This document shows, one piece after another, positions 21,438 through 24,616 of a stretch of DNA of 24,616 nt. Made by a program: the position numbers and the translations under genes. Below the pieces are notes generated by a model that had not been told where the DNA came from, did no database searches, and saw only the letters and a program-made list of their open reading frames with translations. Every line of letters begins with the position of its first letter. The first letter of the stretch is position 1. This DNA comes from CFX2 sp014338005. GTDB lineage: Bacteria; Chloroflexota; Anaerolineae; Aggregatilineales; Phototrophicaceae. The DNA is taken from NCBI GenBank assembly GCA_030263555.1, contig SZPE01000065.1, forward strand, positions 1 through 24,616, given 5' to 3'.

Positions 21438-22343
21438 AGCAAAAGCCGCCGCCCCTACCAGACACACATCGTCACCCAGCGCCGCCGGTCGAATCAGCGC
21501 CGGTGGAATAAAAGCCGGGTCCAGCACGTGCGCCTTGATGGCCGCGCGCGCCGGGTCAAACAGCAGATCGCCCAGCAGGCTGACGCTGCCGCCGACGACA
21601 ATCGCCTGCGGGCTGAGCAGGTGCAGCAGGTTGACTATCCCCAATCCCAGCCAGAAACCCGCCTCTCGCACGACTTCCAGCGCCAGGGGGTCGCCGGCCT
21701 GCGCCGCCTGACCGACTATCTGGCCGTTAATTTCCGGCGCGTCTCGCAGCGACGATGGCGCGGCATCTCGCGCCAATCGCTCCTGCGCCCGCTGCCCAAC
21801 CGCCGTGCCGGAAGCCAGCTCCTCCAGCCGCCGCACCGAGCCATCCGGCAGGGTAAAACGCATGTGTCCCGGTTCAACTGCCAGCCCGCTCCACCCCGTG
21901 AACAGCCGCCCACCGATCACCGCGCCGCCGCCGATTCCGGTGCTGATGGTCAGGTAAACCATCGGGTCGCAGCCCCGCCCCGCCCCCAAACGATACTCCG
22001 ACAGCGCGGCCAGATTGGCGTCGTTTTCCATCCAAGCCGGCGCGCCAAATGCCTCGCCGACAATGGCTGCCAGCGGCACATCCACCCATCCCGGCAGCGT
22101 TTTGGCGTGGCGAATCACCCCGGCGCGCGAGTCCAACGGCCCCGGCGCGGAAATGCCGACCGCCTCAATCACCGCGCCGGGCGGCACAACCCGCCGGGCG
22201 GTTTCAATGATACGCTGAATGACCGATTCGGCAGGTTGATTCACCAGTGATGGCGTTTCGTTCCGCGCCTGCTGTTCCAGGTTGGCATCATACCAGGCCG
22301 TGCGCGTGCGCGTGCCGCCAAAATCAATTGCCAGAATGCCCAT
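21423..22343 (-). CDS. ROK-family sugar kinase lacking the zinc cysteines
   Basis: This 306-residue ROK kinase has the ATP-binding IDFGGTRTR near the N terminus, the catalytic END motif (106-108, Asp108), STGIGGGAVIGGRL and EPGH (157-160). The usual ROK zinc motif CxCGxxGCxE after the GH histidine is absent: residues 161-176 have no Cys and run directly into LEELASG. There is no N-terminal helix-turn-helix, so it is an enzyme and not a NagC-type repressor. A glucose, fructose or N-acetylhexosamine substrate is possible. It overlaps the upstream phosphofructokinase-like gene by 20 bp, so the two are co-translated. Confidence 0.87.
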   Translation of the reverse strand: MGILAIDFGGTRTRTAWYDANLEQQARNETPSLVNQPAESVIQRIIETARRVVPPGAVIEAVGISAPGPLDSRAGVIRHAKTLPGWVDVPLAAIVGEAFGAPAWMENDANLAALSEYRLGAGRGCDPMVYLTISTGIGGGAVIGGRLFTGWSGLAVEPGHMRFTLPDGSVRRLEELASGTAVGQRAQERLARDAAPSSLRDAPEINGQIVGQAAQAGDPLALEVVREAGFWLGLGIVNLLHLLSPQAIVVGGSVSLLGDLLFDPARAAIKAHVLDPAFIPPALIRPAALGDDVCLVGAAAFALQTL

Positions 22344-23301
22344 CAGTGTTTAATCCATTGATGAAATCATACAAAACACGGTCAGGGGCCGACGCGGAAA
22401 TGCCGGCCAGCAAACCTTCATGCAGCGCAGCCCGCCCCCCTCGAACGACGGCCACGCCGGCGCGCACCCCATCACACAGCGCGGCATAGGCGATACGCGC
22501 CATCTCCGCTGCCAGCGCCCGATCTCGATGAGATGGTGCGCCGCCGCGCTGGGCATGTCCCAGGCGCGTGTCTCGGACGCGAATACCCGTCCACTGCGGA
22601 ATATTCGCCACCACTGTTTCTTTAGTCTTTACGCCTTCAGACATCACCAACAGGGCATGGCCGCGCGACCGCACCGCTTCCCGCAGGCGTTCCGCCAGCC
22701 AGTTTTCATCATAATCATATTCCGGCAGCAGCACCACGTCCGCCCCTGCGCCGTCGGCCACCGCCAGCGCCAGAAAACCCGTATCCCCCCCCAGCGTCTC
22801 CAGCGTAAAAATCCGCCCCGGCAGCGCGTGCGCCGTCGCACGCATTCCATCTATGACATGGTAGGCGAAGTTACAGGCCGAATCAAAACCCAGCGTTAGC
22901 TCCGTTCCGGCCACATCATTATCTATGGTGGTCGGAATCCCGATGCAGGGAACCCCCCAGGCCTCCAGCAGCGGCGGAATATGACGCAGCGAACCATCGC
23001 CGCCGAACAGCACCAGCCCTTTTATGCCCCACTCGTCCAGCCGCGCTTTGAGCCGCTGCTCGGCGTCCTGGCTCGATAAAACCGGCTCGCGGCTGGACTC
23101 CAGCAGCGACCCGCCGACACCCGCCCAGGGCGCTGCCGCCTCCGGTTTTAAGAGCGATACCTCGCCGTTCAGCAGCCCGGCAAAACCCCCGCGCGCGCCA
23201 TAAACCGCATTACCATCCCGCGCCGCCGCCCGCGCGTAATGATAAAACACTGCATTAATCCCCGGCGCGTCACCTCCGCTCACAAGCATCAATGTGTTCA
23301 A
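22324..23301 (-). CDS. 6-phosphofructokinase-like sugar-phosphate kinase
   Basis: This 325-residue PfkA-family protein has SGGDAPGIN (8-16), the ATP-site GGDGS (100-104), catalytic TIDND (125-129, Asp127) and LGHAQRGG with His249 and Arg252. Gly in GGDGS points to ATP rather than pyrophosphate as donor. The MGR motif that holds fructose 6-phosphate in E. coli PfkA reads LGG here (170-172), so the substrate may be fructose 6-phosphate with altered affinity or another sugar phosphate. The start is TTG 23299-23301 with AGGA 9 nt upstream, which gives the usual distance to GGDAPG; an ATG at 23287-23289 is shorter and lacks a ribosome site. It is divergent from the DeoR-type gene. Confidence 0.88.
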   Translation of the reverse strand: MNTLMLVSGGDAPGINAVFYHYARAAARDGNAVYGARGGFAGLLNGEVSLLKPEAAAPWAGVGGSLLESSREPVLSSQDAEQRLKARLDEWGIKGLVLFGGDGSLRHIPPLLEAWGVPCIGIPTTIDNDVAGTELTLGFDSACNFAYHVIDGMRATAHALPGRIFTLETLGGDTGFLALAVADGAGADVVLLPEYDYDENWLAERLREAVRSRGHALLVMSEGVKTKETVVANIPQWTGIRVRDTRLGHAQRGGAPSHRDRALAAEMARIAYAALCDGVRAGVAVVRGGRAALHEGLLAGISASAPDRVLYDFINGLNTDGHSGN

Positions 23302-23375
23302 TTCTATTTATCCTGGTTTTACTTATTTGCCATTTGCCTGGATATTTTCGCTCAATTCGCCTAAAAAGCAAAAAT

Positions 23376-23404
23376 TTGACAATTTTAGAAAAACTTGGTA
23401 AGTT
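23376..23404 (+). promoter_or_regulatory. Candidate promoter of the DeoR-family gene
   Basis: TTGACA (23376-23381, perfect -35) is followed after 17 bp by TAAGTT (23399-23404, weak -10). It lies in the AT-rich 133-bp gap between two divergent genes and leaves a leader of about 25 nt. Confidence 0.5.
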
Positions 23405-23416
23405 AAATACTAAAAT
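23382..23416. promoter_or_regulatory. Nested palindromic operator over the DeoR-gene promoter
   Basis: Outer arms ATTTTAG (23382-23388) and CTAAAAT (23410-23416) enclose inner arms AACTT (23392-23396) and AAGTT (23400-23404) with nearly the same centre. The element spans the spacer and -10 of the promoter. Autoregulation by the DeoR-type protein, and control of the divergent kinase pair, is the natural reading. Confidence 0.5.
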
Positions 23417-23434
23417 TATTCACCATTCATACTC

Positions 23435-24229
23435 ATGATGAAACCCGAAGAAAGTTCTTTACTGGCCGTCGAACGTCAGCGGATCATCCTGGAAATTCTC
23501 GACCGCGAAGGGGTGGTGCGTAACGCTGAACTCAAAGAGCTGCTAAGCGTCACCGCCGCCACGATTCGCTCCGACCTCCGCGAACTGGAAAACGCAGGCT
23601 ACTGCGAAATCATCTGGGGCGGCGCGGTTTCCAAACGCCCCCATATGGCCGGCAGCGAGCGTTTCCTGTTCGAGCGCAGCAAACTGAATCCCGAACACAA
23701 ACGCCGCATCGGCAAACGCGCCGCTCAACTGGTCGAAGTCGGACAGACGATCATCGTGGACGCCGGCAGCACCACTGTCGAACTCATCCGGCATCTGCCG
23801 CGCGATTTGGAATATCTGCGCGTTGTCACCCCGGCGCTCAATGTAGCGGCAGCGGCGGCGCACTTCCCCAGCATCGAACTGGTCATGACCGGCGGCATTT
23901 TACGTCATCTCACCTGGTCGCTGATCGGCCCGCAGGTCGTGCGCGCCCTGGATATCATCAACGCCGACTGGGCCTTTCTGGCCTGCGGCGGCTTCAACAT
24001 GGAGCAGGGGATGACGACCTCAAACATGCTGGAAGTCGAAATCAAATACACCATGCTTAAACGCGCGGCGCGGGCGGCGCTGCTGGCCGACAGCAGCAAA
24101 TTTAACCAGACTCGCAGCCTCACTGTCGCCCCCCTGCACGAACTGGATGTGCTGATTACCGATACCGGCCTCCGTGACGCCGACGCCGCGCGTATAGCGG
24201 AGTACGGCATCGAAGTGATACGGGTTTAA
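23435..24229 (+). CDS. DeoR/GlpR-family transcriptional regulator
   Basis: This 264-residue regulator has the N-terminal DeoR helix-turn-helix (RQRIILEILDREGVV, then SVTAATIRSDLRELE) and a C-terminal sugar-phosphate sensor domain with IIVDAGSTTVELIRHL, TGGILRHLTWSLIGP and ADSSKFNQTRS, typical of GlpR, AgaR and UlaR. It usually represses sugar catabolic genes until a phosphorylated sugar binds. It stands between the divergent kinase pair and a following sugar-binding protein gene, so it could control either. Two adjacent ATG codons (23435 and 23438) are possible starts; neither has a ribosome site, and the transcript leader is short. Confidence 0.9.
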   Translation: MMKPEESSLLAVERQRIILEILDREGVVRNAELKELLSVTAATIRSDLRELENAGYCEIIWGGAVSKRPHMAGSERFLFERSKLNPEHKRRIGKRAAQLVEVGQTIIVDAGSTTVELIRHLPRDLEYLRVVTPALNVAAAAAHFPSIELVMTGGILRHLTWSLIGPQVVRALDIINADWAFLACGGFNMEQGMTTSNMLEVEIKYTMLKRAARAALLADSSKFNQTRSLTVAPLHELDVLITDTGLRDADAARIAEYGIEVIRV

Positions 24230-24330
24230 CATCGTTTAGCGAAAGGAGGTTCACCGGCAGGCCGACTTTAAGATGTATACCATCCAAAATGAGCAGCATT
24301 TAAGAGTTTTGAATTCGAGGAGAAATAATC

Positions 24331-24616
24331 ATGTCGAAGAGACTCATTTTGTTCACGCTTTTCGCCGTGCTGGCGCTGGCGGTTGTGCCGTTCGCGGCGG
24401 CGCAGGATGCCCCCCAGACCTATAAATTCGCTTTTGTGCCGGGCGTGAACCCCGACCCGTTTTATGTCACGATGACGGCGGGCGTGACACAGGCGGCCAT
24501 TGACCTGGGCGTGGAGATCATCCAGCAGGACCCGGCGGCCTTCGACCCGACCGTGCAGACCCCCATCATCGAAGCCCTGGTCGCGCGCGGGGATATTGAC
24601 TTCCTGATTACCGCCC
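24331..24616 (+). CDS. Sugar ABC transporter substrate-binding protein (RbsB/Peripla_BP_4 type), 3'-truncated
   Basis: The first 95 residues are visible and the gene runs off the window. A signal peptide (MSKRLILFTLFAVLALAVVP, cleaved near AAAQDA) is followed by YKFAFVPGVNPDPFYVTM and a periplasmic-binding-protein type I pattern (GVTQAAIDLGVEI, then IIEALVARGDIDFLI), as in ribose, xylose and autoinducer-2 binding proteins. GAGGAG lies 9 nt before ATG 24331. It is probably the first gene of a CUT2 importer operon controlled by the DeoR-type regulator 101 bp upstream. The ligand cannot be told. Confidence 0.85.
   Translation, partial: MSKRLILFTLFAVLALAVVPFAAAQDAPQTYKFAFVPGVNPDPFYVTMTAGVTQAAIDLGVEIIQQDPAAFDPTVQTPIIEALVARGDIDFLITA

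Noticed and set aside
24242..24284. A strong AAAGGAGGT at 24242-24250 and a palindrome-like GATGTATACCATC at 24272-24284 after the DeoR gene
   Set aside because: No start codon follows the purine-rich block at a usable distance. The palindrome is short and imperfect. Neither supports a gene or a named site.

Overview
The window looks like a chromosomal segment of an anaerobic or facultative, GC-rich bacterium, most plausibly a Chloroflexota (Anaerolineae-like) species. This is inference from gene content: a group 3 NiFe hydrogenase, an ascorbate-type sugar operon with ABC transport, SorC and DeoR regulators, and c-type cytochromes each tethered to the membrane in a different way, as expected in a cell without an outer membrane. 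No marker gene fixes the taxon.

Region 1 (1-3490, + strand) is the distal part of a cytoplasmic NAD(P)-linked NiFe hydrogenase operon (sulfhydrogenase type, order gamma-delta-alpha). It is followed by the C-terminal maturation protease and the nickel chaperone HypA.

Region 2 (3506-12249, - strand) is one tightly packed sulfur-respiration operon. In transcription order it holds an ArsR-type repressor, a membrane-anchored triheme cytochrome c, two half-size YeeE/YedE sulfur-compound transporters, a PhsABC/PsrABC-like molybdenum reductase (Tat-exported catalytic subunit, four-cluster ferredoxin subunit, cytochrome b), a diheme cytochrome lipoprotein, a nonaheme cytochrome c and the cofactor enzyme MobA. 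The best reading is thiosulfate or polysulfide reduction, though oxidation is possible. Its promoter region carries a perfect TTGTGA-N6-TCACAA box of the CRP/FNR/HcpR type and, next to it, an ATTC-N8-GAAT box like those bound by sulfide-sensing ArsR proteins.

Region 3 (12365-18535, - strand) runs ulaG, sugar-binding protein, two permeases, an ulaD-like gene and a PfkB kinase, and ends in a clear intrinsic terminator. UlaG and UlaD are enzymes of L-ascorbate breakdown, but the usual phosphorylating PTS (UlaABC) is replaced here by an ABC importer plus kinases. The UlaD-like protein keeps the substrate-binding residues but has R and E in place of the catalytic K and D of the DxKxxD motif. Divergent from it (18795-21437, + strand) are a SorC-family regulator and an FGGY kinase. 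A 9-bp inverted repeat in the divergent gap covers the -35 of the ulaG promoter.

Region 4 (21423-24616) holds an overlapping ROK kinase and phosphofructokinase-like pair (- strand), a divergent DeoR-type regulator, and the start of another sugar-binding-protein gene (+ strand), the first gene of a second carbohydrate uptake operon leaving the window. No RNA genes, CRISPR arrays, insertion sequences or prophage genes were seen. No gene-free stretch exceeds 300 bases.
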